DNA of 64,000 nucleotides, taken from NCBI RefSeq assembly GCF_012933555.1, contig NZ_JABBPK010000001.1, positions 4,380,001 to 4,444,000 of the forward strand, in the 5' to 3' direction. The notes beneath the pieces were generated by a model. It searched no databases and had not been told where the DNA came from. It was given only the letters and a program-made list of their open reading frames with translations. The position numbers and the translations under genes are program-made. This document shows positions 8,947 to 16,901 of the stretch, piece by piece (the first letter of the stretch is position 1; each line of letters begins with the position of its first letter). The stretch is from Niallia alba. Its GTDB lineage: Bacteria; Bacillota; Bacilli; Bacillales; Cytobacillaceae.

Positions 8947-11019
8947 TCACACACCTACCTTAATAATCATATTTCCAAATTCCTCTATAAACGCTGTGCA
9001 ATTAGGAGGAATAACTGTTGTTGTATCTTTTTGCAATACAATACAAGGTCCTTGAAATTTTACTCCCACAGGAATTTGTTCTCTTTGATAAAATTTTGTT
9101 ACTACTTTTTCTAATGTTCCATTGATATTAAAAATAGTTTCTCCTGTTTTTAAAAGAGCCTCTTCTAATAAGTAAGGATGATTGACTTTTTGTTTTTTTA
9201 TTTTTGGCATGGAGCCTAGGCCAGTCACACGAATATTCACTATTTCAATCGGATTCTCATAGAAGCTATGACCATATTCGGATTCATGATTTTTATGGAA
9301 CTCCTCCCAAACTAGTTCAACGGATTGTTTATCAACCAAACCAGTTGGGAAGTCTACTCTAAGTTCATATCCTTGACCAATATAACGACAGTCAACACTT
9401 CGCAAAATAGTAATTTGATCTTCAGCAATACCATCTTCTAGTAATCTTCTAGTTAATTCTTCTTCAAGTTCATAAAAATCTTGATGAAGCGTCGCGAAAT
9501 CAAGATCGGAACTAAGCATGAACTCTGTTTTAATAACGTCGTATTTTAAATCCGTTGTTAATAAACCAGTTGCAGAGTTTATTCCTGGATATAGTGGAAC
9601 TATTACTTCTGGAATATTTAAAATTTTTGCTACATCCACGGCATGTAGTGGTCCAGCTCCGCCAAAGGCAACTAAAGAAAATTCTCTTGGGTCTTCCCCT
9701 TTTTGAACAGTCTTTTCGCGGATAGCATTTGCCATATTATTATTCATGATTTGCAATATTCCCTCTGCTGTCCGTTCCCTGCTTAAATGAAGACTATCTG
9801 CTAACTCATCAATAACTTGATAGGCAGCGTTTTTATGGATTTGCATCTCGCCTCCCAGGAAGTTCTCTTCATCAATTCTCCCAAGAACCACATTGGCATC
9901 ACTAACTGTCGGCTTCATTCCACCATGACCATAACACGCAGGACCTGGGCGAGAGCCTGCACTCTTTGGTCCTACTTTAAAAGCTCTCCCTTCATCAAGG
10001 TAAGCAATACTTCCTCCTCCTGCTCCAATCGTGTGAATATCAATCATTGGCACCATTACAGGGTACCCTGCAATCCACGTATCTCTCGCAGAGGATTCAC
10101 TATACGTATTATCTTTAATAATCCCTATATCAGCACTTGTTCCCCCTACATCAAAGGTAATAATTTTATTTCTCTTTGTTACCTGACCTGACCATACTCC
10201 ACCTAAAATCCCAGCAGCAGGACCAGATAATAAGGTATTAACAGGTTTTTCAGCAACAGTATGAGGGGTAGCGACTCCTCCATTCGAACACATAATATGT
10301 AGTTCCGCTGGTATTCCAGATTCCTTTAATCGTAATTCTAAATTCTGAATATAATGTTTCACTTTTGGACCAATAAAGCCATTTATAGAAGCAGTTGTAA
10401 ATCGCTCGAATTCACGGAATTGGGGGGACACCTCAGAAGAAATTGTGATAAATGCTTCTGGATATTCCTCTTCAATTATTTCTTTTACTCTATCTTCATG
10501 TTGTGGATTAATATAGGAAAATAGAAAATTAACAATAATCGAATCTACTCCCATCTCCTTTAAAATACGAACAGATTCCCGCACTTCCTCTTCTCGTAAA
10601 GGAATAATGACTTCGTTCTTCTTTGGCCCCATTCTTTCGGCAACAGCAATTCTATGTCGTCGTTGAACTAAAGGTTTATCCTGCCATGGAATTTCTTGCA
10701 TAATGGAATAATTTTGAGGTCGTTGGTGTCTGCCTATATGAACAATATCTCTGTATCCTTTCGTCGTAATCATCCCTGTTTTGGCTCCATCGTATTCCAA
10801 TACAGCATTAGTTGCGATGGTCGTCCCGTGAAAAACATGATCAATTTCAGTTTTATCAATTAAATAACGTTCACATAGCTCAAGTATCCCTTGAACTACT
10901 CCTGTGGATGGATCATCCAACGTAGTTGGCACTTTATGAATCACAGTTGTTTGTTTATCCGTATCGTTAAAAATGACATCTGTAAACGTTCCGCCTACAT
11001 CTACTCCAAATAGCTTCAC
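8947..11019 (-). CDS. hyuA: Hydantoinase A / oxoprolinase subunit
   Basis: 690 residues. The N-terminal ASKHA-type ATP-binding motif ([16 protein letters not shown]), the second phosphate loop ([15 protein letters not shown]), [15 protein letters not shown] and [12 protein letters not shown] identify HyuA. The start is a GTG at 11019 with AGGGGTGAAG before it. It is the first gene of a four-gene minus-strand operon with hyuB, the M20 hydrolase and the NCS1 permease. The regulator gene at 11250-12941 lies upstream in the same orientation, and the 230 bp between them carries repeated TTGCA dyads likely used for control. No damage seen. Confidence 0.9.
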   Translation of the reverse strand: MKLFGVDVGGTFTDVIFNDTDKQTTVIHKVPTTLDDPSTGVVQGILELCERYLIDKTEIDHVFHGTTIATNAVLEYDGAKTGMITTKGYRDIVHIGRHQRPQNYSIMQEIPWQDKPLVQRRHRIAVAERMGPKKNEVIIPLREEEVRESVRILKEMGVDSIIVNFLFSYINPQHEDRVKEIIEEEYPEAFITISSEVSPQFREFERFTTASINGFIGPKVKHYIQNLELRLKESGIPAELHIMCSNGGVATPHTVAEKPVNTLLSGPAAGILGGVWSGQVTKRNKIITFDVGGTSADIGIIKDNTYSESSARDTWIAGYPVMVPMIDIHTIGAGGGSIAYLDEGRAFKVGPKSAGSRPGPACYGHGGMKPTVSDANVVLGRIDEENFLGGEMQIHKNAAYQVIDELADSLHLSRERTAEGILQIMNNNMANAIREKTVQKGEDPREFSLVAFGGAGPLHAVDVAKILNIPEVIVPLYPGINSATGLLTTDLKYDVIKTEFMLSSDLDFATLHQDFYELEEELTRRLLEDGIAEDQITILRSVDCRYIGQGYELRVDFPTGLVDKQSVELVWEEFHKNHESEYGHSFYENPIEIVNIRVTGLGSMPKIKKQKVNHPYLLEEALLKTGETIFNINGTLEKVVTKFYQREQIPVGVKFQGPCIVLQKDTTTVIPPNCTAFIEEFGNMIIKVGV

Positions 11020-11121
11020 TCTTCTTCACCCCTATTTTTATTTTGGAAGGAACTATATACTTTAATAGTCGCTTACATCCTCGTTTCAAATTTATTATAT
11101 ATTCCAATTATTCTGTATAAT

Positions 11122-11142
11122 AATGTTAGATTATCTGACATT
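11122..11142. promoter_or_regulatory. 21 bp dyad upstream of hyuA
   Basis: AATGTTAGAT and ATCTGACATT flank a single central T; the arms are inverted repeats with one mismatch. It sits about 105-125 bases before the hyuA start, between the TTGCA dyads and the gene, and could be an operator. Its binding protein is unknown. Confidence 0.4.
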
Positions 11143-11165
11143 ATTTTTCCTAAAAAAAAATCCCT

Positions 11166-11267
11166 ATTGCAAATCTGCAATAAAGATTATCTATTTTCTA
11201 TAAAAACAGTGAGAATAGTACCTTTTTTATAATTGCAAAAATGCAACTGTTATTGCATTTTTGCAAT
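11166..11267. promoter_or_regulatory. Three TTGCA-N4-TGCAA dyads, probable activator sites
   Basis: The dyads are ATTGCA-AATC-TGCAAT at 11166-11181, ATTGCA-AAAA-TGCAAC at 11232-11247 and ATTGCA-TTTT-TGCAAT at 11252-11267. The last two are centred exactly 20 bp apart, about two helical turns, and can also fold into one long hairpin. The last dyad overlaps the regulator's final codons and stop. The position 150-250 bp before hyuA is typical of enhancer sites for activators with a Fis-type helix-turn-helix. I found no convincing -24/-12 sigma-54 promoter (GG-N10-GC) between them and hyuA. Confidence 0.6.
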
Positions 11268-12941
11268 ATCTATTCCTAATTTCTTGATTTTTCTTGAAAG
11301 GGTAGAAGCATCTATTCCCAATTTGATACTTGCATCCTTTAGGGTTCTGCTATTTTCAATAGCTTCTTCGATTATATGCTTTTCAAAGGTTTCTACCATT
11401 TCTTTCAATGACTGATTTTCTCCATTTTTCCGAATGGCCTTCTTTAACATTGTATATGATAAATGTTTTTCCGTAAGCTCTTCAGCAGAGATAGTCACTA
11501 CTAGTCGTTCAATTGTATTTTGTAGTTCTCTAACATTACCTGTCCAAGGATATTCCATGAAAATCTGAAAAATAGATTGATTAAACCTTTTATTTCGATT
11601 ATATATCTCATTAAAAACAGTTAAAAAATGATGTGCCAAAAAGGGAATTTCTTCGCTTCTTTCTCTTAAACTCGGAATATAAATAGGTGCTACATTCAGC
11701 CAATAATAAAGGTCACTACGAAAGAGATTCTCTTCCATCAGCTTTTCTAAATCTTGAGTAGTTGAACAAATTACCCGGACATTTATAAGTATTTCTCCTT
11801 CATTTACTGGATTATTCATTTTCTTTTCTTGGAAAACCTGTAGCAATTTCACTTGTAAATGCACAGGCAGCTTTTCCATTTCATCTAAAAATAAAACCCC
11901 ATTTTGAGCAGTAACAATCGCACCAGATTTAATGAAAGAACCGCGGCTCCCAAAAAGTTCCGTTTCAATCATTTCTTCTGGAATAGAGCCAAGATTTACT
12001 TTTACAAAAGGACCGCCTCTTCTACTACTTTTTTGGTGTAGAATGTTCGCAAAGAACTCTTTTCCAACACCAGATTCTCCACGAAACAATACAGGTGAAT
12101 CTACTTCTGCAATCCATTCTATTAAATCATATGTTTTTTTCATCAGAGGAGATTTAATAATCACTTCATCCTTTTCATGACTTTTGCTGTGGAGTTCTGT
12201 TTGATATTCCTTTAGTAATTCCTTTGTTTCATTAAGTTTTGTTAATAATTCCTCTGTTTCTGTAATATCCTTTGATATATTAATTACTTTCTCTAATTCT
12301 CCCTTTTCGTTAAAAATCGGATATCCTTTAACTAATAACCGTTTGCCTGATTTAGTTGTTTGTACAACCGTAACATTTCTGCCCTCTTTTATTACTCGTT
12401 TTGTTGAAGAGTTATCAATTATTTTTTCTTTTTCCATTTGTTCAATTGGCTTCCCTACAAATTCCCTCTCTTTAACTCCCATTATCCGCTCACAAGCTTC
12501 ATTAACCCTCATTATTATTCCATTTGCGTCAGAAATAGTAATAAGCTCACCAACCAGACTCATAATCAAATCAAATTCCTGCTTTAGTCCGCCAATACGT
12601 TTCGTATGAAAGGCAAGATGCTCAATCAAACTCTCATGCAACATGAAAGTTAAACCTATTGGAGAATCTCCCATTCTTGGAAGAGACGTTTCGTATATGA
12701 TTGCTGCATCTGTGTCATTTAGCTTCATCGAGGAAATCACAGATTGACCATTTTTTATACATTTATTAATGGAACTATTAGTAATTACATCCAAAATATT
12801 TATACCAATTATATTGTCGATTACCTTTTTGGTCATCTTCCATGCTAATTCATTTCTATATAACACTGTACCAATATCATTTGTAAGGATAATCCCCAGA
12901 GGAAAATAATCAAGGATTTTTTGTTCCATCATATTTATCAC
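11250..12941 (-). CDS. Enhancer-binding-type regulator (PAS-PAS-AAA-Fis) lacking GAFTGA
   Basis: 563 residues: two PAS-like sensor regions (about 10-110 and 120-235), an AAA+ domain (about 265-490) and a Fis-type helix-turn-helix near 535-556 (LKDASIKLGIDASTLSRKIK). Walker A (GESGVGKE, 288-295) and Walker B (VLFLDE, 349-354) are present. The sigma-54 contact loop that normally reads GAFTGA is replaced by GSFIKSG (334-340), and the second arginine of the usual DLYYRLNV motif is tryptophan (DLYYWLNV). It may therefore act without sigma-54, as TyrR does. The start is probably the GTG at 12941 behind AAAGGAA. It lies upstream of hyuA and is its likely controller. Confidence 0.85.
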   Translation of the reverse strand: MINMMEQKILDYFPLGIILTNDIGTVLYRNELAWKMTKKVIDNIIGINILDVITNSSINKCIKNGQSVISSMKLNDTDAAIIYETSLPRMGDSPIGLTFMLHESLIEHLAFHTKRIGGLKQEFDLIMSLVGELITISDANGIIMRVNEACERIMGVKEREFVGKPIEQMEKEKIIDNSSTKRVIKEGRNVTVVQTTKSGKRLLVKGYPIFNEKGELEKVINISKDITETEELLTKLNETKELLKEYQTELHSKSHEKDEVIIKSPLMKKTYDLIEWIAEVDSPVLFRGESGVGKEFFANILHQKSSRRGGPFVKVNLGSIPEEMIETELFGSRGSFIKSGAIVTAQNGVLFLDEMEKLPVHLQVKLLQVFQEKKMNNPVNEGEILINVRVICSTTQDLEKLMEENLFRSDLYYWLNVAPIYIPSLRERSEEIPFLAHHFLTVFNEIYNRNKRFNQSIFQIFMEYPWTGNVRELQNTIERLVVTISAEELTEKHLSYTMLKKAIRKNGENQSLKEMVETFEKHIIEEAIENSRTLKDASIKLGIDASTLSRKIKKLGIDIAKMQ

Positions 12942-13028
12942 TTATTCCTTTCTTCTATTTTGCCTTAATACTACCATATAAAAATAATTGAATAATCAAA
13001 AAACTCTTGAAACTATAATAAAAAGCAA

Positions 13029-13054
13029 TTTTACTTGTCCTTACACAAGTAAAA
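13029..13054 (-). terminator. Hairpin downstream of the alpha-glucosidase remnant
   Basis: TTTTACTTGT and ACAAGTAAAA form a perfect 10 bp stem with a 6-base loop. On the minus strand it is followed by TTGCTTTTTATT. A weak terminator 36 bases past the pseudogene stop. Confidence 0.5.
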
Positions 13055-13089
13055 CTGGCTTATTCAATATTCAAATCACTCTTTATTGT

Positions 13090-14379
13090 CTATTTAAGCA
13101 AATAAACCTGTACCTCATAAGCTCGAAGATTTATTTCTCCCCCTACCCTCTTATCACTGTTAGGGTAATTGCTTAGTAACCTTTCACAAGAAGCACGGGG
13201 TATGTCCTCCAAAAAGGATGTTTTGATCTCTTTCTCACTAAAATTACAAATAACAATTACCGTCTCTCCATCCAAAGCACGCTTATAAGCGAATATCTCT
13301 GAATGATTTTCTAGTAATAAATCATAGCTCCCATATACAATGACTTTATGTTTTTTCCGGAGGCTTATCAGCTTGCGATAATAGTGATAAATAGAATCAG
13401 GATTAGAAATCGCAGCTTGAACATTTATGTTTATATAATTAGGATTTACCTTAATCCAAGGAGTTCCCATTGTAAATCCTGCATTTACTGTATTATCCCA
13501 TTGCATTGGTGTTCGAGAATTATCCCGTCCTTTTGCATAAATGCTTTCCATTATTTTTTCTAAAGGAGTTCCTTCCGCTAATTATTCTTGATAGAATTGA
13601 TGAATCTCGATATCTCGATAGTCTTCTATCGTATCAAACTGAACGTTCGTCATCCCTATTTCTTCGCCTTGATAAACATAAGGAGTACCTTTCATCATAT
13701 GAAGCAAAGTTGCCAACATTTTTGCTGATTCTACTCGGTAAGTACTGTCATTTCCAAACCGAGAAACAATCCTTGGCTGATCATGGTTATTGAAATACAA
13801 GCTATTCCAGCCTTTATCCTCAAGAGCCTTTTGCCACTTCGTCAAATTTTTCTTTAAATCCGGTAAATTAAGCGGCTTTAAATCCCATTTTCCGTTTGGT
13901 CCATTATCCAATCCCATATGCTCAAATTGAAAGACCATGTTCAACTCTTTATTTTTTTCCTTTGTATATATTTCAGCTAATTCTGGTGTAACTCCAGGCA
14001 TTTCACCAACGGTCATTACATCATAATTGGACAGTACTTTTTCATTCATTTCTTGTAAATAGTCATGGATTCTTGGACCATTACGGTAAAATTTACTACC
14101 TGAAGCATATGTTTTCCCCTGCTTTGGCTCTCCATTTGGCATTATATCTGGTTTAGATATGAAGTTGATGACGTCCATTCGAAAACCATCAATCCCTTTG
14201 TCTAGCCACCAATTCATCATTTCATAAATTTCATTTCGCAGCTTCGGATTTTCCCAATTTAAATCAGGCTGTTTTTTCGAAAAAAGATGCAAATAATATT
14301 CATCTGTTTGTTTATCATATTCCCATGCGGCGCCGCCAAAATTAGAGTACCAGTTATTTCCATCATTTTTTATCCATTC
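13090..14379 (-). pseudogene. GH13 oligo-1,6-glucosidase (MalL-like), 5'-truncated with internal stop
   Basis: The frame covers about 430 residues of a ~560-residue alpha-glucosidase: EWIKNDGNNWYSNFGGAAWE, YLHLFSKKQPDLNWENP, the nucleophile block GIDGFRMDVINFISK, the acid/base region VMTVGEMPGVTPE, FNNHDQPRIVSRFG, and GRDNSRTPMQW. A TAA at 13582-13584 interrupts it in frame (IHQFYQE-stop-LAEGTPLE). The first ~130 residues are missing. AAAGGAGAT and an out-of-frame ATG sit directly before the truncated end, which suggests that an internal deletion joined the original start region to the middle of the gene. It lies downstream of treP and probably cleaved the imported disaccharide. Confidence 0.87.
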
Positions 14380-14454
14380 GTACTATCTCCTTTTTTATTG
14401 TAGCTTTTCGTCATAAAGAAATCTTCCATCGGTGAAGCTCTTCTGTCTGTTAGT

Positions 14455-14509
14455 GTTGGCAAAAATAAAAACAGAAGATACCAATACGAACCATTTGATA
14501 TCTTCTGTT
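14455..14509 (-). terminator. Terminator downstream of treP
   Basis: AACAGAAGATACCA at 14470-14483 pairs with TGATATCTTCTGTT at 14496-14509 with one mismatch. On the minus strand TTTTATTTTTGCC follows. It separates treP from the alpha-glucosidase remnant. Confidence 0.75.
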
Positions 14510-14524
14510 ATCAGCAATCCAACA

Positions 14525-15925
14525 TTATTTTGCTTTACGTACTTTCCCAAATAGTAGTGTTAGAAGGAAGGGAACGATAAGTACAATCGCCATTCCCATA
14601 AAGAACGCTCCCCAATTATCAGGGAAAATAGATAGGAATGCTGGCAAGCCGCCTACTCCTATTGAAGGTGCTTTAACTGCTTGGATAGAAATAAAAGCAC
14701 CAGCAATTGCAGATCCAATAATAGCTGAAATAAAGGCAAATCGGAAACGCAGATTAACACCAAATAACGCCGGCTCTGTCACACCAAGATATGCAGAAAT
14801 CGCTGATGTTATAGACAAGCTCTTTAATTTTTCATCTTTTAATACAAACAACATGGCAAGAGCTGCTGAACCTTGAGCAATATTGGATAAAGCAACCATT
14901 GGCCATAGGAATGTTCCACCAGTGCTACCGATTAACTGCAAATCTACAGCTAGGAATGTATGATGCATTCCCGTTATAACAAGTGGTGCATATAGACCAC
15001 CATAAATTAATCCACCTAAAATTGGTGCAAAGTCAAAAATAGCTACAACACCATCTGTAATCAGGTTACCAATAAAGAATGTGATTGGTCCGATTGCAAT
15101 AAACGATACAAATCCTGTCACAAGTAAAGCAATTGGCGCCACGAATAGCATTTGAAAGGAATCTGGAATTCTTTTTCTTAGGAAAATTTCTAATTTAGCT
15201 AATACTTAGGAAGCAATTAGGACTGGTAAAACTTGTCCTTGATAACCAACTTTCTCTACTTCTAAACCAAAAATATTCCAGGTTGGAATCTCTTCTGCAC
15301 TTCCATAACCCCATGCATTCAATAAATCTGGGTGAACAAGCATTAACCCAAGAACAATCCCTAATAAAGGGCTAGCGCCAAAGCGATTCATTGCAGACCA
15401 TCCGATTAAACCTGGTAAAAACGTAAACGCTGTATTGGCAATTAAATTGATAATACTAGCAAAGTCTGCCCATTGGGGATACGCTTGGACAACCGACTGC
15501 TCAAAAAAGATGCCTTCCCCAGTTAATACATTGTTGATTCCCATTAGTAAACCAGCTGTTACAATCGCAGGTAAAATCGGGATAAAAATATCAGCTAACA
15601 TTTTTACAGCACGCTGTAATGGATTTAAATTTTGTTCAGAGGCTTTTTTGACATCATCTTTTGTGCCTTCTGATGCACCTGTTTGATTGATTAATTCTTT
15701 ATATACTTTTTCTACCGTACCTGGACCAATTACTACTTGAAACTGTCCATTTGTCGAAAAAGATCCTTTAACTAAATCTATCGATTCTAGCTTCTCTTTC
15801 TTTACTTTTCCTTCATCTGCTAATGCAAATCGTAATCTTGTCACACAATGTGTTGCAGCAGAAATATTTTCTTTACCGCCAATCGCTTCGATTATATCGC
15901 TAACTTGCTGTTTATCTATGCTCAT
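14525..15925 (-). pseudogene. treP: Trehalose-specific PTS EIIBC, one in-frame stop
   Basis: The whole gene of about 466 codons is present: IIB domain with the phosphorylated cysteine (ISAATHCVTRLRFAL), IIC domain (NPLQRAVKMLADIFIPILPA; FTFLPGLIGWSAMNRFG; VLVHPDLLNAWGYG-type segment), and the C-terminal TGMHHTFLAVDLQLIG and YLGVTEPALFGVNLRFR blocks. A single TAA splits it at 15206-15208 (PVLIAS-stop-VLAKLEIFL). Close relatives have tyrosine there, so one base change explains it. The start ATG at 15925 has AGGAGGACGC before it. Upstream lie a sigma-A promoter, TreR-like boxes and a cre-like site, so control seems intact while the coding frame is broken, unless the stop is a sequencing error or is read through. 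Confidence 0.9.
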
Positions 15926-15977
15926 TCCCTGCGTCCTCCTACTCTATGGATGAAGATGAATTCTATTCCAAAACTAA

Positions 15978-15991
15978 TAAAAACGTTTGCA
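15978..15991. promoter_or_regulatory. cre-like catabolite repression site before treP
   Basis: On the minus strand TGCAAACGTTTTTA resembles the CcpA cre pattern TGNNANCGNTNNCA, differing only near the 3' end. It lies between the treP promoter and the start codon, where a cre would block elongation or clearance. Confidence 0.5.
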
Positions 15992-16005
15992 AATATTTGT
16001 TGAAT

Positions 16006-16020
16006 CTTGTATATACATGT
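16006..16020. promoter_or_regulatory. TreR-like operator 1
   Basis: CTTGTATATACATGT is close to the TTGTATATACAA palindrome known for TreR of Bacillus subtilis. It lies just downstream of the predicted treP start of transcription. Confidence 0.65.
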
Positions 16021-16030
16021 CACAAAACCA

Positions 16031-16059
16031 ATGATATAGATGTATATACAAGTTGTCAA
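16031..16059 (-). promoter_or_regulatory. Sigma-A promoter of treP with embedded TreR-like operator 2
   Basis: On the minus strand: -35 TTGACA (16054-16059), 17-base spacer, -10 TATCAT (16031-16036). The spacer contains CTTGTATATACAT (16040-16052), a second TreR-like box whose centre is about 33 bp from the first. Repressor binding would cover the promoter. No treR gene is present in the window. Confidence 0.75.
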
Positions 16060-16446
16060 TAAAAAAGGCAATACGTTTATAATTGTATTTTTTCCCATTT
16101 CGTTTGAAATATAAATCCTATTACTAGTCATAATACAAGCAGAAAGATGAAGTAAGGAGAATAAGTATTGTATTTAATAATAATATTAAATACAGCCAAC
16201 CTTCCGTAGCTGGAGGAGAAGATATAAATTGTTGTCTATTACATTTAATCCAAATCTGTTTCTGATAGTTTGAGTTTAGAAAGCAGATACTTACATGGAC
16301 CATTAGCAATCAGCTGTTTACGTCATAGGAGTAGTAAATTATAGGAGAAATTAATGAAAAGATGCTTTTCATTATAGCAAAGACTAAATTTATAGCAGAA
16401 GACATATCTAATTATTAGATTTATCAGGCAAAGATGAGAGGATTCT
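16060..16446. other. Non-coding stretch upstream of treP
   Basis: About 390 AT-rich bases. I see no convincing gene, RNA or repeat; only short open frames without ribosome binding sites. Confidence 0.5.
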
Positions 16447-16725
16447 AGCCAAAATCGGGTTTTATCAGCCAAATCTGTTGGGTTTTCAGCCAAACTTCTG
16501 TTTTATCAGCCAAACCCGGCGACTTTTCAGCCAAACTTCTGTTTTATCAGCCAAAATCACCAACTTTTCAGCCAAACTTCTGTTTTATCAGCCAAAATCA
16601 CCAACTTTTCAGCCAAACTTCTGTTTTATCAGCCAAACCCGGCGACTTTTCAGCCAAACTTCCTTTTTATCAGCCAAAATCGACGACTTTTCAGCCAAAC
16701 TAATCAGCACTTCAGCCAACATCAG
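16447..16725. repeat. AGCCAA tandem array, ~41 bp double unit
   Basis: Fourteen AGCCAA boxes in one orientation, spaced about 19-22 bp. The full unit is 41 bp and alternates two half-units: TTTTCAGCCAAACTTCTG and TTTATCAGCCAAA followed by a variable 7-10 bases (CCCGGCGAC, ATCACCAAC or ATCGACGAC). Copies in the middle are nearly identical and the edges decay (for example AGCCAACATC), as expected for a slippage-made array. An open frame runs through it on the plus strand but is purely repetitive, so I do not call a gene. Confidence 0.9.
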
Positions 16726-16821
16726 TTTTCCCTTTAAGCCTTACATAATTAACGTAAACACTTAATAAGGCTGATACCTTCCTTTTTTTACCCTTTTTGG
16801 CACTACATTATTCTTAAAATA

Positions 16822-16858
16822 AAAGCAAAAAGACTGTTCTATCAAGTAGAAACAGTCC
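16822..16858 (-). terminator. Terminator of the YhgE gene
   Basis: On the minus strand GGACTGTT pairs with AACAGTCT and is followed by TTTTGCTTTT. It lies ~45 bases after the YhgE stop codon. Confidence 0.75.
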
Positions 16859-16901
16859 TTCGCTTTCCATTATGGGAGATTACTTGTCCACGTAGTCATT
16901 A

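Noticed and set aside
11040-11165. Sigma-54 promoter before hyuA
   Set aside because: Each GG on the minus strand was checked for GC 10 bases downstream; none fits. TTGGAATATATAATAAAT has wrong spacing and sequence.
16447-16725. CRISPR array at the AGCCAA boxes
   Set aside because: Repeats are 6-18 bases and the intervening sequences are themselves repeated; no cas genes.
16478-16765. 95-codon open frame through the AGCCAA array
   Set aside because: The peptide is purely repetitive because the DNA is repetitive; no ribosome binding site and no known motif.
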